Shown piece by piece: positions 11,365 to 23,760 of a stretch of DNA of 64,000 nt. Source of the stretch: Guadua angustifolia. Taxonomy: Eukaryota > Streptophyta > Magnoliopsida > Poales > Poaceae. The notes under the pieces are model-generated. The model was not told where the DNA came from. It was given only the letters and a program-made list of their open reading frames with translations, and made no database searches. Made by a program: the position numbers and the translations under genes. How positions within the stretch are numbered: position 1 is the stretch's first letter; every line of letters starts with the position of its first letter. Where the stretch lies: assembly GCA_036346375.1 (NCBI GenBank), contig CM070502.1, forward strand, positions 24,336,114 through 24,400,113, written 5' to 3'.

Positions 11365-12432
11365 CAGATTTTCAAATATGAACCCTTCATGTATAACTTG
11401 TGCTAATCCAAGAAAAGCTAACACACATAGTGAAAACAGTGATGACAACATATCTATATCACGAATCAAATAATGTTAATTAACCAAAATATATTAGTCT
11501 TATGGACAACCATTACAAATAAGTAGCCTCATGGCTTGAGTTCAATAAAGTAGCAGAGGAAACAAAATAACAGTAGCAGGATAAGCCCATCTATTTGCCC
11601 AACAGGCAATCGACTGGGGTACACATCCTAGTAATCCGAATCGCCTTCGTCCGTAACCATAAGCAAAGAACTCGTAGTCACCTTCAGCTTCTGCACACTC
11701 CTCTGTGGAAAGTTGGATGTTGCAAAGGTGAGCACAAAATGTACTTCACAAGTCTTGGAAACATAATGTATGATAACTATATGCATAGCTGAACAATTGA
11801 ATGCATAATATGGCTCTTTTAGTAATAAGCAAAGTTTAACTCTAAATACGATTAGTGATTTCACAAAGCATTATTTGACCAAAATGTAATTGTAATAATT
11901 GAATCTGATATGGCAACTAAATAGGTTTTAACCACATGACTGGCCCCAACCGCTAAACCATAACTTGAGAGATCCATCCACTCACGGATTCTCAAACTAT
12001 CATTTTTATTAAAACAAAACCATAAAAGTTCTACCATGTGCAAACGTACCTTGCCTGCCCTTAATCGTAGGCATGGCTACTTAAGTAGTTTTTACTCTAT
12101 AGAGTATGTACAACTTTACCCACAAGAGCTCGTCTCTTGTTGACATGCAATTAACACACTTTCTTTGGTGTGTCGGTAGAGAGATCATGACAAGGCTTTT
12201 ACAATATACAATCTTGCTATTAACCTCACCTGCTAAGGTTTCACCGCTGAAGGGTTCCATCCACCCCGTCAAAAGCCCCCCTTGTGCCGTGTGCGAAAAA
12301 AACCTATCTCTATTTGACACCCACATTCCATTAACTAGCAAAGCCAATAACACGACACACAAATTAATTAGCCAGGTTATACCCATATAGACTTCTGGTT
12401 GTACGGTAGTGCTTGGTCCATGATAACACATG
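11365..12432. repeat. del/Tekay-like LTR remnant
   Basis: It begins TGTGAGGACC, like the larger LTR at 43158-46058. It shares with that LTR a ggtgagca/tacaaa...gtact phrase and an actttacccaca phrase in the same order. The right end near a CACA is uncertain and no clear target duplication was found. Confidence 0.5.
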
Positions 12433-14450
12433 TTTTGGTCCTTAATTGACTAGGGCAGAACATTCACTTTACAAGGTTTCGTGCTTCCTACACCCTTCAA
12501 ACATCCATCCGCTCCAGTCTAAATATTTTTCAACATTATTTTATTTAAATAACAACCGCAATACCAATTGCCACAACTTCATAAATAAGTTTAGACAATA
12601 TTTGAAATGTCTTATTGATAGTTGCAACATAAATTTAATTCTTAGAGAAACTAAATATTTTTAGACTTTAACTAAGAAAACTAAAAATATTTTCACCATT
12701 ATTGGAAGCAATGCCCTCAATGTTAGCATTGGAATAGCCATCATTGTTCTTTCTATAGGTACTCGTATAATAATAGAAGATATTCTCTTATACCCTGAGT
12801 TTGGTCGTACTCTATTAAATTTCAAAGGCATTCATTTGAATGTTTTCCACATGGAGACATATAATAAGGATGGCACATAATACCTTCTCATAACCAAGTT
12901 TAATAGGTGCCAAAAATACGTGGATGAAAAACTTTCTTCTTTCTCCTCAGGATTATACTATACCTATATAAAACCTAAAGTTTATGTTGCGATGAAAACA
13001 ATACTTAAAAACCCATAAACATTTAAGATCTGACACGATCAACTGAGTCATCCTAGGTTGAATATGATGAGAAAAATCATTAATAATTTTGCTGGCCATG
13101 TCATAAAAACTACAGACTTCTCTATACCTTAAGACTTATGATATCTTGCTTGTGCTAAAGAGAAGCTCATAACTAGACCCTATTTTTTGAAAGTTAGGGA
13201 GAATCACTGAGTTTCCTTGAGAATTTAAGGTGATGTTTGTGGGCCTATCTAGCCTAAGTCGAGCCCTTTTAGATACTTTGTGGTATTGATAGATGTTTTT
13301 TATCTACTTGGAACTATGCTTTTGATAAATTAATCGTCCAAATTATTAAATTAAGAGCTTCCTTTCCAGATGAAAGGATCAAGCCCATCCAAATGGATAA
13401 TGCTAGTGAGTTTACTTCAAAGGCATTAAATGATTATTATGTGGCACTAGGCATAAATGTAGAGCATTCACTACCTCATATCCACACAGAAAATTGTCTT
13501 ACATAGTCATTAATTAGAAGACTAAAGCTTATTGCTAGACTACTCATGTAGAATTGTAGGCTACCCATCAATTGTTTAGGTCACATAGAGCTGCACGTTG
13601 TTGTATTAATTCAACTTAGACTAACTGCATACAATGACATTTCACCTTGTAGTCAATGCGTGGGAAAGAACCAAGTATTTCTCATCTGTGAAAATTTGGA
13701 TGTGCTATATACGCCATATCCTTAGACCAATGCACTAAAGAATCTGAACTTGAAATCAGAAGGGTAATAAATATGCAATAAATAGCTAATAATTTGTCAA
13801 ATAACTTCACTTATCATAAGGGGGTAACAAAATCTCACAAACTTGTAGTAAACACACTGCAAAGAATAAAAATACCCTACTACGATATTGCATCCACTCT
13901 TACCTCTCATGAGAAGAAGAGAGGGAGACCTTCGGGCATACAGGACTCAATTTTATGGAGACGTCCAAAGAAGCAAAGATCCGAACAAATCAAAACAATT
14001 CCAAGACAGTAGAAGAAACTCAACTTAATAATGAGAAAATCCCTGAAGCGAGCTATTCTGATGATGGTAACCCTAACGAACATTTATGTGCACAATCTAA
14101 CGTTGGTGGATCAGAACACCTGGACTTCATCGTTATGGGAAATTGCAAGAAGCTGCAAGAGGTTAATGAAGAAATATCCACTAATTATGTGGTGTTATAT
14201 AAAAGAAAGACTACAATTGTCGATATATATTTTGGCTTAAAAGTCACTAAAACCCTTGATCTGGATTCAGAACCAAAGTCCATGAAAAAGTGCCAAAAGC
14301 ACTCAGATTGGGTCAAATGAAGAAGCAATTGAGGTAGAATTGTACTCGCTTAATAAAAGGAAAGTATTAAGTCCTGTTGACCAAACACCTCCAAAAGTAT
14401 TTCATGTAGAATACAAATGGGTTTCATCTAGAAGAGAAATAATAATAATT
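12433..14450 (+). pseudogene. Copia gag / Gag-pre-integrase / integrase remnants
   Basis: Coding decay of the old copia element. Recognisable pieces are an HMRRI-like Gag-pre-integrase stretch near 13.0 kb and the integrase core near 13.37-13.6 kb (IKPIQMDNASEF, with the catalytic Asp retained and the following EHSLPHIHTENC block). A linker region lies at 13.79-14.33 kb. Several stops interrupt every frame. Confidence 0.65.
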
Positions 14451-15960
14451 AGGTGGTGAGATATAAAGCGAGGCTTATAGCACAAAGGTTCGCATATAGA
14501 CTCGGCATTGACTACGATGAAATTTACTCTCATGTAATGAGTGGAATAACATTCCGATATTTGATATCAATGGCATCTAACATGAATTTATCAATGCATT
14601 TGATGGATATAGTGACCACATATTTATATGAGTAACTGGATACAGATATTTATGTAATAGTCACTAAAGGAGTTAAAATTCCGAATCCTAATAAAAGCAA
14701 TCATAACATGTATAGCATCAAATTATAGAAGTCACTGTATGGATTAAAATAGTTGAGAAGAATATGGTACAACTGATTCTCCTTAAGAAGGGTTACTCTA
14801 ATAATGATGATGTCCTTATGTGTTCGTAAAAAAATTCTAGAATAGATTCTATGACTCTATTTGGTAGAACTCCAGATCCCAGCTCCACCTCAGATTTGGA
14901 GTTTGCAGGCTAAAATAAAAGTGAATTAAGTTTATATTTTTAGTCTAAAATGTAAACAAGATGACCCATTTAAACACTCTTAATATACCCACACCTCCAG
15001 CTCTATATATTTCTGGAGTTAGGAATACTCTGCTCCACCAACTCCATGGATTTTGGTGGAGCTGAAGCTGTGCCAAACACCCCCTATATTATCTCAGTCT
15101 ATGTCAATGATATGAATATCATCAAGTATTAGAAAAAATTAAAATGGATAAATCTCATTCGCTAAAACCCCTATGGTAGTAAGCTCTCTTAATATGGATA
15201 AAGAATCATTCAGATCAAGGATGAAAAATAAGGAAGTCTTAGGAACTGAAGTTCTATATTTAAGCGTTATAGGAGCATTTATGTATCTTACGAATTACAC
15301 TAGACCCAATATTGTATTCATAGTAAATTTGCTAGCTAGGCATAATGCAGCTCTAAACAAAAGGCATTGGACTGGTTTCGAGAATTTACTCAGATATCTC
15401 CAAGGTACTCAACATCTTGGCTTATTAATGAAAGGACCAAGACTCAACTATGGAGGGATATATGGATGTTGGCTACCTGCCTAATCCCTGCAATGCCAAA
15501 TCTTAGACTGGTTTTATATTTCTCTATGGTGGTATATCTATTTCTTAATGGTCTTTTAAGCAGACCTTGGTAGCTACCGCCATCAACCACTCAGCGATAA
15601 TAGCATCATATGAAGTCTTACGTGAATGTTTTTGGCCAAGACGTGTGACGTGTGATTAGCTATATCCAACACTCATATGGCATTAACACAATCGATACCT
15701 CCATAATTATCTATGTAGATAATGCTATTTGTGTTGTATAAATGCAAATGGTTTATGTTAAAAGCAATATCATGAAGCATATTATGCCTAAAATTTTATA
15801 TCTTCATGATCTCTAGAAGAATAATGAGGTAAAGATCATGCAAACTAAGTCATTTGAAAATTTGGCTGATTTATTTACTAAGTCTTTGCCAATATCCAGT
15901 TTTCAAATATGTGTTCGTGGCATCAAAATGAGATGACTTAGAGAGATGCAATGTTCAGGA
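14451..15960 (+). pseudogene. Copia reverse transcriptase / RNase H remnants
   Basis: The frame at 14453-14635 encodes the N-terminal RT block (RYKARLIAQ and FRYLISMASNMNLSMHLMD). After the MITE, IISVYVNDMNII is the catalytic-site strand with Asp to Asn at the second-to-last acidic position. Frame 15173-15484 carries the RNase H linker (YLTNYTRPNIVFIVNLLARH and HWTGFENLLRYLQGTQHLGL). The tail near 15.85-15.92 kb resembles the LADLFTKSLP motif at the end of copia Pol. All of it is non-functional. Confidence 0.75.
14852..15083. mobile_element. Small MITE inside the copia RT
   Basis: The ends are imperfect inverted repeats: TTTGG...CAGCTCCACC on the left, and from the right, reverse-complemented, GTGTTTGGCACAGCTTCAGC followed by TCCACC. 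It cleanly interrupts the RT frame. Exact ends and target duplication are not resolved. Confidence 0.6.
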
Positions 15961-16215
15961 GGAGTAAATCCTTGAACCAAAACACTTAGTATGATCTTGA
16001 ATATACTACTCTAATCCAGAAGAGTACAAACTACACTCTTTCTTCCTAAGTGAGTTTTTCTAAAGTTTTCTCATATTAAGGTTTTAAATAAGATAATAAG
16101 TGTAGCACAATGTGTGGATGCAATGTACTCTTTTCTCCATCATTTTTCCCACTAGGTTTTTTCGAGGAGTTTTTGATAAGGTATATACATTACATAGTAT
16201 TCTCCCAAGATGGAG

Positions 16216-16409
16216 TGTTTAGACATAACTGAACTCTAGGGTTTAGTGGGCGAATTCTGAAAGTACCCCTATGGGATTTTGGGTATAAATATAGAAAAAG
16301 AGTTGAGATCTAATATATATATATATGGTATTCATCTACTACGATTGTTCTTTGGGTATTCTTGATTGACATTGAGATTGATTTATAGTGATTAGCTTAT
16401 TATTCAACA
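16216..16409 (+). repeat. 3' LTR of the old copia element
   Basis: TGTTTAGACA to TTCAACA, partner of 10444-10671. It includes a short (TA)n run, and its TATA-like gggtataaatata matches gggtatgaatata in the 5' LTR. Confidence 0.78.
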
Positions 16410-17151
16410 AAATTGATTTGAAACCTAATTTATGTTCTATTGTTATCCAAATGGCAAAATTGGAATATCAAATCATTCTAATTTTGGGTAATAATTGGAA
16501 CCAGAAGGTAAATTCCAATTGAGGATTCCGAATGAAAGATTTTACTACTGAATGTTGAATGTCTTATACATGATTAGCTATAAAGAAAAAAAATTTATTG
16601 TTTGATGACATGAGAACTCTCGTATCCAGGGTTTCGAATTTTTCCAAAATTTCATTATAATTCAGTGAAATTTGGTCCTTTTGGTGAGTTCTAAAATACA
16701 TTTATCCCAGTTACATTTCGGTGTGTTCATATTTTGGTCCAAATTTGTCCCAAAATTCAAATTTTATCAAAAATTGAAATTTTAGACAACCTAAAATTAC
16801 ACTAAAATTTTTGAAAGCACCAAATTCGATGATTTCAGTGGGTGCCTTAAAGAAAGAAATTCAAAACCTTGCTCGTATCTATTTATGCATGTCCCGATTC
16901 TGAAGCTAGATTACTGGGATATAACCATTTTTTTGTTGATGTATGACCGAAAGAGTAAATATTGTTCTTCAAGAAATGATATATTTCTAATGAATCTTTG
17001 CAACAAAAGTTGCGTCATTCTAAAGCTGTTTCTTGTGAATCTTTACTCACGTACGAGTCATGGTTAATATATCCTATAGCCTAGGTCATGCAAGGCAGCG
17101 GGATTAGGTACGTAGTGTAGGGCCAGAACGACGACGAAGGTGTCACGCAGG
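16410..17151. other. AT-rich region with AAATTTCA-type low-complexity sequence
   Basis: From 16630 to 16860 the text is dense in AAAATTTCA and its variants, similar in style to 40160-40300. No gene is recognised. Confidence 0.4.
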
Positions 17152-17857
17152 TAGAGGTGGGCGTCGTGCCGTGTCGAGCTAGCCTAGCACGGGTTCTTTG
17201 TGCTTCGTGTTTGAACCTTGCCGAGCCACAATGGCCTGTCATGCCATGCCGGTCCAGATCCAGCCCATTTGCACTATGCAACTAGAGGAAAGGAGCCAGA
17301 GACTCATGGAGTTGAGGCAGTGGACATAAATATTACAGGAAAAGGAACTAAAATTTATTTATTCTTGAATAGTTACAGAGAGTGAGGGGATGTGCTGAAC
17401 ACGAGCGAGAGAGGGGGCAATGGACGAGAAAGAGAGTGAGGGAGACAGACGAGAGAGATTAAGAGAGATGGCTGAAAGAGGGAGAGATCAAGAGAGACGA
17501 GTGAGAGATCTCTCTTAGCTCTCTCTCCCTTCTTGCCCGTCTGTCTCAGGTGTCGGCGGCGGGGGTGACGTCTATGCTACTGGGTGCATACATGGCGCTC
17601 ATGCTCACGGGGTCGGTGACCTTCATGCTGGCATCTTCCTCATGCCTTGGGTCATTGGGGCCCGACACGACCCGTGCTATAGTGTCGTGTCGAGTCGTGC
17701 CATTCATCATGCCCGGTTCTCAGACCCAGCACGGCCCATCTATAGTGTCGTGCCAGCACGGTATGGCCCACTTCATGCCGTGCTGGGCTTTGGACTGAGC
17801 CGTGCCCGTCGTGCCTCGGGCTGGCCCAAAAAAGCCCGACCCGAGCGCCCACCTCTA
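17152..17857. mobile_element. Non-autonomous hAT-type element, 706 bp
   Basis: TAGAGGTGGGCG is found at both ends as a perfect 12-bp inverted repeat. The 8-bp duplication is cacgcagg (17144-17151) and cacacagg (17858-17865), with one mismatch. Subterminal regions are rich in GGCACG/CGTGCC/GCACGG words in both orientations. The middle (17390-17550) is a GAGA-rich stretch opposite a TCTC-rich stretch that could fold back. Confidence 0.9.
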
Positions 17858-20040
17858 CACACAGGCTATGGAGAAGGTTAGCAGCGTGAAGCACAGTTAG
17901 GGGCATGGTGCAGACTGAGCACGACGACAAACGCACAAGAAAGCCCATGGCGGACCTTGGTCTTGTGTCTTGGCCAAAGTCGGCGAATGTAATTACGTTT
18001 TGAAATAATATAATTTTTTCCAGTAGTGTATTTATATTTTTCCTTCTAATACAAATTGTATAAATCTTAAAACAAATAAAAGGATAAATAATCACTATCT
18101 ATCATTTATTTATATTTAATATTTATGCAGCTATCACAAAGAAAAGCATGGACGCTAATCTTTTCTACCCACAGCTACCCATCACCATTTCAGCTAGTCT
18201 CTACTACTTTTAATTATAAGTTAGTGGCGGTGGTCCGTTCTCTCCTCCCCCTAAAACATCATTGTCCCGATCTTCTATAAATTGGCGAACGGAGAAAGTT
18301 TGAATTCGGTTGGATATGCATGCATGCGTGATCTGCGGCGTATCAAACTCTTATCTCAATCAATCAATTCTATTTCCAAATACTGCACGGCAGATTATTT
18401 TTCTATATACTGCATGCATATAGCTTCTGAGCTATCATGTGCCTTTGAGTTATCATATGCATCTTTTCCATTAAATATTTTGTTGCATGTGTAGATAAGA
18501 TCATCTTTTCTTTTTATCTAATCACGTATAGACTTGATTTCAACCGGCCAGCAGCATGCGCACGACTATGCATGACACGACTAGATAAGTTTGTTATCTC
18601 TATCTCTATTAATTCTAATTAGGAGTTGGTGGTTGTACGTCTGTTCTCCACCCTCACCCCGACACGTGTGCACACCCGCGTGGCTGAGTAGAAAGAGGGT
18701 AGTGGCCACCCCGGTAGATTGGATAGGATCATCCTGTCGCGGGAGGTAAATGAATATGCATGACTCATTTATTGCTTTCCTTTCTCCCATTGATCTAGCA
18801 TTCGAATCGGCGGTGATTGCTCTTGGTGCTTTTCGGATTGGATTGATTGATTCCCTTCCGAAGAAAGCAGAGCTCCGATTCATAGAGTTGTGTCTCTTCT
18901 CGCCTCTTTTCCTTTTATTGCCTTCCTTATTTGACCCCATCGGTTGCTGAATTCCATATATATCTCCTCGGTTGCTGAATTTATATAACCCATCGCTTCT
19001 TAACTTTCCTGCAGATGTGTTGAGCGTATCCATTGAGCGGAGGTAATGGGTGACCTTCCTGATCTTGTCGATGTGGCGCAGGGTTAGGTCGCCGGTGGTG
19101 GGCGGCGAGATAGGCTAACGACGCTGCTAGAGCTCGCGTACGGTGAATGATGTCAATAGGTTGAGAGAGGCACTTGCAGGGGGAGGCGAGGAGGCGGTAG
19201 AGCTGATTGATGGGGTGGGGCTATGGTATGGCCGGAGCAAAGTGTATGAGCCACGCACGCCGCTGATGGTGGTAGCCACATACGGATGACGCCTACCTCT
19301 TCAATACTTTTGCACCTATGGGGCAGCCGGTGATGCCTTTTTCGATCGATCGATCTCGAATTATGGTGTTATAAATTTATAATCCCAAGTGCTGCGATGT
19401 TATTATTTAAGTTTGTGAAATTAAAAATAATTTTAAGCTCGAGTTTGTAAACAGGTGCTTAGAATTTGTATGTTTCGATGAATTGATTTAAACATTTAAC
19501 CATTGTACATTCAGAGTGAACATTATTATTCAGATAAGATTAGTGTTTTTTATAAAAAAAAAATTTATCATAAATTGAGTACCGTTGTATCGTGCAGGTA
19601 TATGGCTTGTCCCTTTCTAAAAACAAGATAAGAGAGCCAAGGTCTAATCTATGTTCGTGGGATAATGACTTGTGTCCTGCATGCTCGCCAATTGTGGTAA
19701 CAGTGTCCTTTCTGCTTTTAACCTTTTGTTGATTCGATGTGCAAACGTGTCGAGTTTTCTGACGGAATCTCTTGATGTGAAGTGAAAGCACGTTTTATGT
19801 GCGGGGCCGGCACTGCTGCTTCGTGGATGCCTCATGCCTGCCTTTTGAACGACTAGAAGGTTTCTGTGATTGCGCTCTCACTATTCGGCACTTGTGCGCC
19901 ATGGCTAAAGAAGGTTCGTGTAATGGCTTTGCTGCTGTACTCCTGCACTGATGAAGGCACAATGCACGTGTTAGAGCACGGTGCATGCATCCATCGACTA
20001 TGTTGCCATAAGCCAACCCAAAAGCTAGTGAATGTGCATG
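17858..20040. other. No gene recognised
   Basis: Mixed sequence. Open frames at 18581-19033 and 18750-18950 overlap each other on opposite strands and match nothing I recognise. The 19034-19330 stretch is GC-rich and could be a decayed gene fragment. Runs at 19380-19600 are AT-rich. Confidence 0.3.
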
Positions 20041-20042
20041 TT

Positions 20043-20196
20043 TGAGGTGAGCAGAGCTTACGTTTTTTTATACTAAAAGGTACTCCATCCATCTAAATTT
20101 ATAATACGTATTTTTTGTCATTATACAGACCAATGAGATATTAAAAATATGTATGTTTGATATGAGCAGAGCTTGCGTTTTTTATACTAAAAAGGT
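20043..20196. repeat. Partial duplicate of the adjacent Stowaway MITE 5' end
   Basis: The segment tgagcagagctt...tatactaaaa...ggtactcc...agacc aatgagatattaaaaat occurs at about 20043-20150. It recurs immediately afterwards at about 20161-20266, giving a tandem duplication of roughly 118 bp that includes the MITE left end. Confidence 0.75.
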
Positions 20197-20197
20197 A

Positions 20198-20456
20198 CTC
20201 CTTCTGTCTAAATTTATAATATGTATTTTCTATCATCATACAGACCAATGAGATATTAAAAATGACTAAATTACCTTTAACTACTATATTTAGGCACTAT
20301 ATTAATACATGCATATAGAGAATTTCAAGTAGAGTTAGATATTTATTAGGACTATAAATGGAACATCATGATAATTAATTTTGTATTAGAAAATAAATAC
20401 ACCTTATATATGAACAATATCATTAAAAATGCATCCTATAGACTTGGACGAGGGAG
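20198..20456. mobile_element. Stowaway-like MITE, 259 bp
   Basis: The left end CTCCTTCTGTC and right end GACGAGGGAG form a Stowaway-style imperfect inverted repeat (CTCCCTCCGTC type). TA flanks lie at 20196-20197 and 20457-20458. The interior is AT-rich without coding capacity. Confidence 0.75.
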
Positions 20457-20951
20457 TAGCAAGGTAGTATAACTATTTCAACTATGCATAGGAATTGCTA
20501 ATTTAAAGTCATCCTCACCAAATCTAAGGGTATCTTTTTTTGTGACAAGCGGCAGCATCTCCCCTCAAAAGACTTCTTATGACAAGTGACATCACCTCCT
20601 TCCTTCCCTACTTTCCATCTCTCTAAAAATATCTCTCCTTATGATAAGTGGCACATTACTACATAGAAGGCTATCATAGATGGTTCAGAAATGTGATCAC
20701 AAACGGTTTTTTGAACCATCTGTAAGTATGTGTCAGTGATAATACGACACATCATAGAATGTTTCCGAACCGACTGTGAAAACACGTATCACATACGGTT
20801 TTTATCTAGAATCGTCTGAGATATATATTGATCACAGATGGTTGTATATATAAGCGTTTGTGATATGTTTGATCACAGACTGTTTGTTTCTATAACCATC
20901 TGTGATATGTGTTGATCACAGACGGTTTTTAAATAGAAATGTTTGTGATAT

Positions 20952-21700
20952 GTTTTTTTCCTAACTCTCTTGGCAGAACTTCTATGATTAATATCTGTTG
21001 TTCGAAATTTTCTTCTACTTAGATATTTCTACAAAAACATTTACAAAGCACAAACAGTTATAGATTTTGCAATTAAATATCAAAATATCTTAGATGCATA
21101 GAGGCAACGGCTTGTCTGATAAGGATGGCCTTAAAATATGAACATTTGTAGCACTTACTTCCCCTTTCTTATTCTAATGTTGATGGATTACAAGACAAAA
21201 TCCAATTCCATCGATAATTCGTCCTTAAAGTTGTCATGCCCTGATTTATCTTTTACTTCATCATCATCTTCAAATGAGAATACCAAAGGCAGCCTATTTT
21301 CACTCTGGTTTTATGTAGGAATAGGATGTTCCTGCACTAGATTAGAGTGAAAATAGGCTGCCTATGGTATTCTTGTTCAGGGATTAGGATGAAGTTAAAG
21401 CGATAAATCAAAGCATGACAACTTTCAGGATAACTATGGATGGAATTGGATTTTGCCTAAGAATCCAACAATATTAGAATAAGAAAGGTGGTGAAAGTGC
21501 TATAAATATCAATATTTTAAGACCATGCTCATCAGACAAATTGTTGCCTTGATGCATCTAGAATGTTTTAATATTCAATTACAAAATTTATAACAAGTTG
21601 TGTCTTGTAAATGTTGCTATAAAAATATCTAAAGAGAAGAAAATTTCAAAAAACATATACTAATCATGGAAGTTCTGCTAAGAGAGGTAGAAAAACTTCT
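20952..21700. repeat. Large inverted repeat (hairpin) inside the CACTA element
   Basis: The left arm (about 20952-21318) and right arm (about 21342-21700) are reverse complements over roughly 360 bp with a very short loop. Matching landmarks include CTCTCTTGGCAGAACTTC against a right-arm CTCTCTTAGCAGAACTTC, TTTCTTATTCTAATRTTG, CAAAATCCAATTCCATC, GTTGTCATGC and GGCAGCCTATTTTCACTCT. By eye about four in five positions agree, with small gaps. Confidence 0.88.
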
Positions 21701-23157
21701 AGTTCTAACAAGTAAGCTCAACACTATTCAACAATTAGATTAATTCGAGATGAGCAAATAGTAAGGATATTTCAGTAATCAATACATTGACAAGATATGA
21801 TACCACAAATATCAACAAGCATACATTGAGAAACAACATTAATTATTTAACAGATCAAGACAAGGTCACGTTAGGGCTTTTCCATGGCAATAGAGACTTT
21901 TTGGTTCTCCTTGAAGTTCCACGACTCTGGCATAGTGTCTATTTGTTTGACAGTAATAACTGGTTGACTTCCAATCATATCTCTTAATCCCTGTGAAAGC
22001 GATCATATTGTTGTGAAAAGAATGTCTTAGTATAATATCAGTAATCACACTAAATTACATAATAGAAACATTTATATTACCTCTATAAGCTTAGTTTTGG
22101 CTTCTTCCAACTCTACATTCGCCCTACACTCCTTAATGATGTGTACTTTATTAAGAGAATTAATATATTACGAATTTCCATCTACGCCTTTCAGTTTTTG
22201 TTTCATCTTATAAATCTTTTCTGTTAACTCAAACTTTCCCTTCAGTTATTCTATCTCCACCTCAATTTTTTAGCATCCAACAGCTTTTTCATGTCATTTA
22301 TCTTATTTGCAGACTTTATTTGATATATATGTGCAATTTACAGTCACTGGGATATATAATATATATATGATGAATCACGACAAAAGTTAAACATCTAGAT
22401 TTTTTGAAATATAATATGCACAATTCAAATCTTGCAAAAACAATATAATCGAAAGGATAAAGTAATTCATAATTATGTTGACTTGATATTGAATTATGTC
22501 TACTTAACAGATTAATCAGTAATTGTATGATAGAGTGCTCTCAGGTGTTGGGCTGCTAAAGGTTAGACCTTCAACCTCCTCACCACAAAGCATAGGGCTA
22601 CTAGAGACAATCTCTTATCTCCACTATACTAGGGTCATGTAATCAAAATTGAACTAGACAATTAACTGATCAAATAAGGGCTTAAACTCTTACCTTTCTA
22701 AATTATACACCATCAAAATCAGATTATGAATAGTATCTAAGTGTTCTTCTAGTGTATGGGTGTAGTAACAAATATAAAAAGGAAAACACTGTGGTCAAAT
22801 AGATCATATAAAACAAAATTTGACATGATCATTGAAAGATTAGAAGTTCTAAGAACATGAAATCTGCTTACGTAAACAAGTCATATTATTAGAATTACCT
22901 GTCATGTTTTTAGAATCACTAAATACTGAATATGATGATCAGACTCAAAGATAGTGAAATAAAAGCAATACATTCTAGCATTAACAGGAAGCAACTCTAT
23001 AATTTAAGGCCACATTCGTTAATTTAATTGTTTTAGTTCATTAATAGACCTATAGTATCATTGAGCATACAACCGACAACATAGGAAAATGAAAATACAT
23101 GTAGCCCTAGCATAGCAGATAGTATGAAGTGAGTACCACACAATCATAATTGGGCAA
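21701..23157. other. AT-rich CACTA interior
   Basis: No transposase domain or other gene is recognised. Short frames here are AT-rich and lack motifs. Confidence 0.4.
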
Positions 23158-23460
23158 ACTAACCATTCATGTATTCACATTTACTAACCATTCATGTACC
23201 TAGCAATTATAATCATAGCAAACTAACCATTCATGTATCTAGCATTCATAATCATAGCAAACTAACCATTCATGTATCTAGCATTCATAATCATAGCAAA
23301 CTAACTATTCATATATCCAACAATTGTAATCATAGCAAACTAACCATTCATGTATCTAGCAGTCATATAATTATAGCAAACTAACCATTCTATCCAGCAT
23401 TCATAATCATAGCAAACTAACCATTCATGTATTCATAGCAAACTAACCATTCATGATTCA
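23158..23460. repeat. 39-bp tandem repeat array
   Basis: Units of the form aactaaccattcatgtatct followed by agcattcataatcatagca repeat about seven times. The central three are nearly identical and the outer copies are shortened. Confidence 0.88.
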
Positions 23461-23484
23461 CATTTACTAAAAGAAATACCGATG

Positions 23485-23760
23485 GTGCACAGGAGGATAC
23501 CAGTGCAAGGGGAGGAGGTCGACGGCGTGGGGAGGAGGCTGGCAGCGTAGAGGATACTGGAGTGCAGGAGGATACTGGCGCGGGAAGGAGACAGGCATAG
23601 GGGAGGAGGCTGGTGGCATGGCGGAGGAGACCGGCGCGGGGGAGGAGACCAGTGCGGGGCTAGAGGCCGACGGCGCAGGGAAGGAGACATGCGCGAGGTA
23701 GAGGCCGACGGCGCAGGGAAGGAGACCAGCGTGGGGACGAGGTACTAGGCTTTGAGGGAG
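23485..23760. repeat. GC-rich GGAGGAG(A/C)C-type imperfect repeats
   Basis: Roughly 27-33 bp units (ggaggagaccggcgcggg and ctagaggccgacggcgcagg types) recur within the CACTA element. Long frames on either strand are produced by this repeat and are not called as genes. Confidence 0.65.

Larger units (their letters stand above)
10444..16409 (+). mobile_element. Old, degenerate Ty1/copia retrotransposon with both LTRs
   Basis: A 228-bp 5' LTR (10444-10671, TGTTAAGATA...TTCAACA) and a 194-bp 3' LTR (16216-16409, TGTTTAGACA...TTCAACA) share start, end and internal phrases (TTTTGGGTAT, ATTCATCTACT-like, TTCTTGATTG). They are strongly diverged. The sequence after the 5' LTR (cgtcatcagtacgac) fits a copia primer-binding region. 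Interior order is copia-like: Gag-pre-integrase and integrase remnants (about 12.7-13.7 kb, FPDERIKPIQMDNASEFTS), reverse transcriptase (14.4-14.8 kb, VVRYKARLIAQRFAYRLGID), a YVND version of the YVDD site (15.1 kb), and RNase H (15.2-15.9 kb). Stops and frameshifts occur throughout. Nested insertions occupy 10832-12432 and about 14852-15083. The flanks gaatt and aaatt may be a decayed target duplication. Confidence 0.85.

Noticed and set aside
18581..19033. 150-residue minus-strand frame and opposing plus-strand frame, at first suspected to be organelle-derived DNA
   Set aside because: No specific organellar gene can be named from the sequence. A search against mitochondrial and plastid genomes would settle it, so it is not claimed.
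23158..23460. Tandem repeats of 39 bp considered as a CRISPR-like array
   Set aside because: The units are contiguous with no unique spacers, and the setting is a plant CACTA element.
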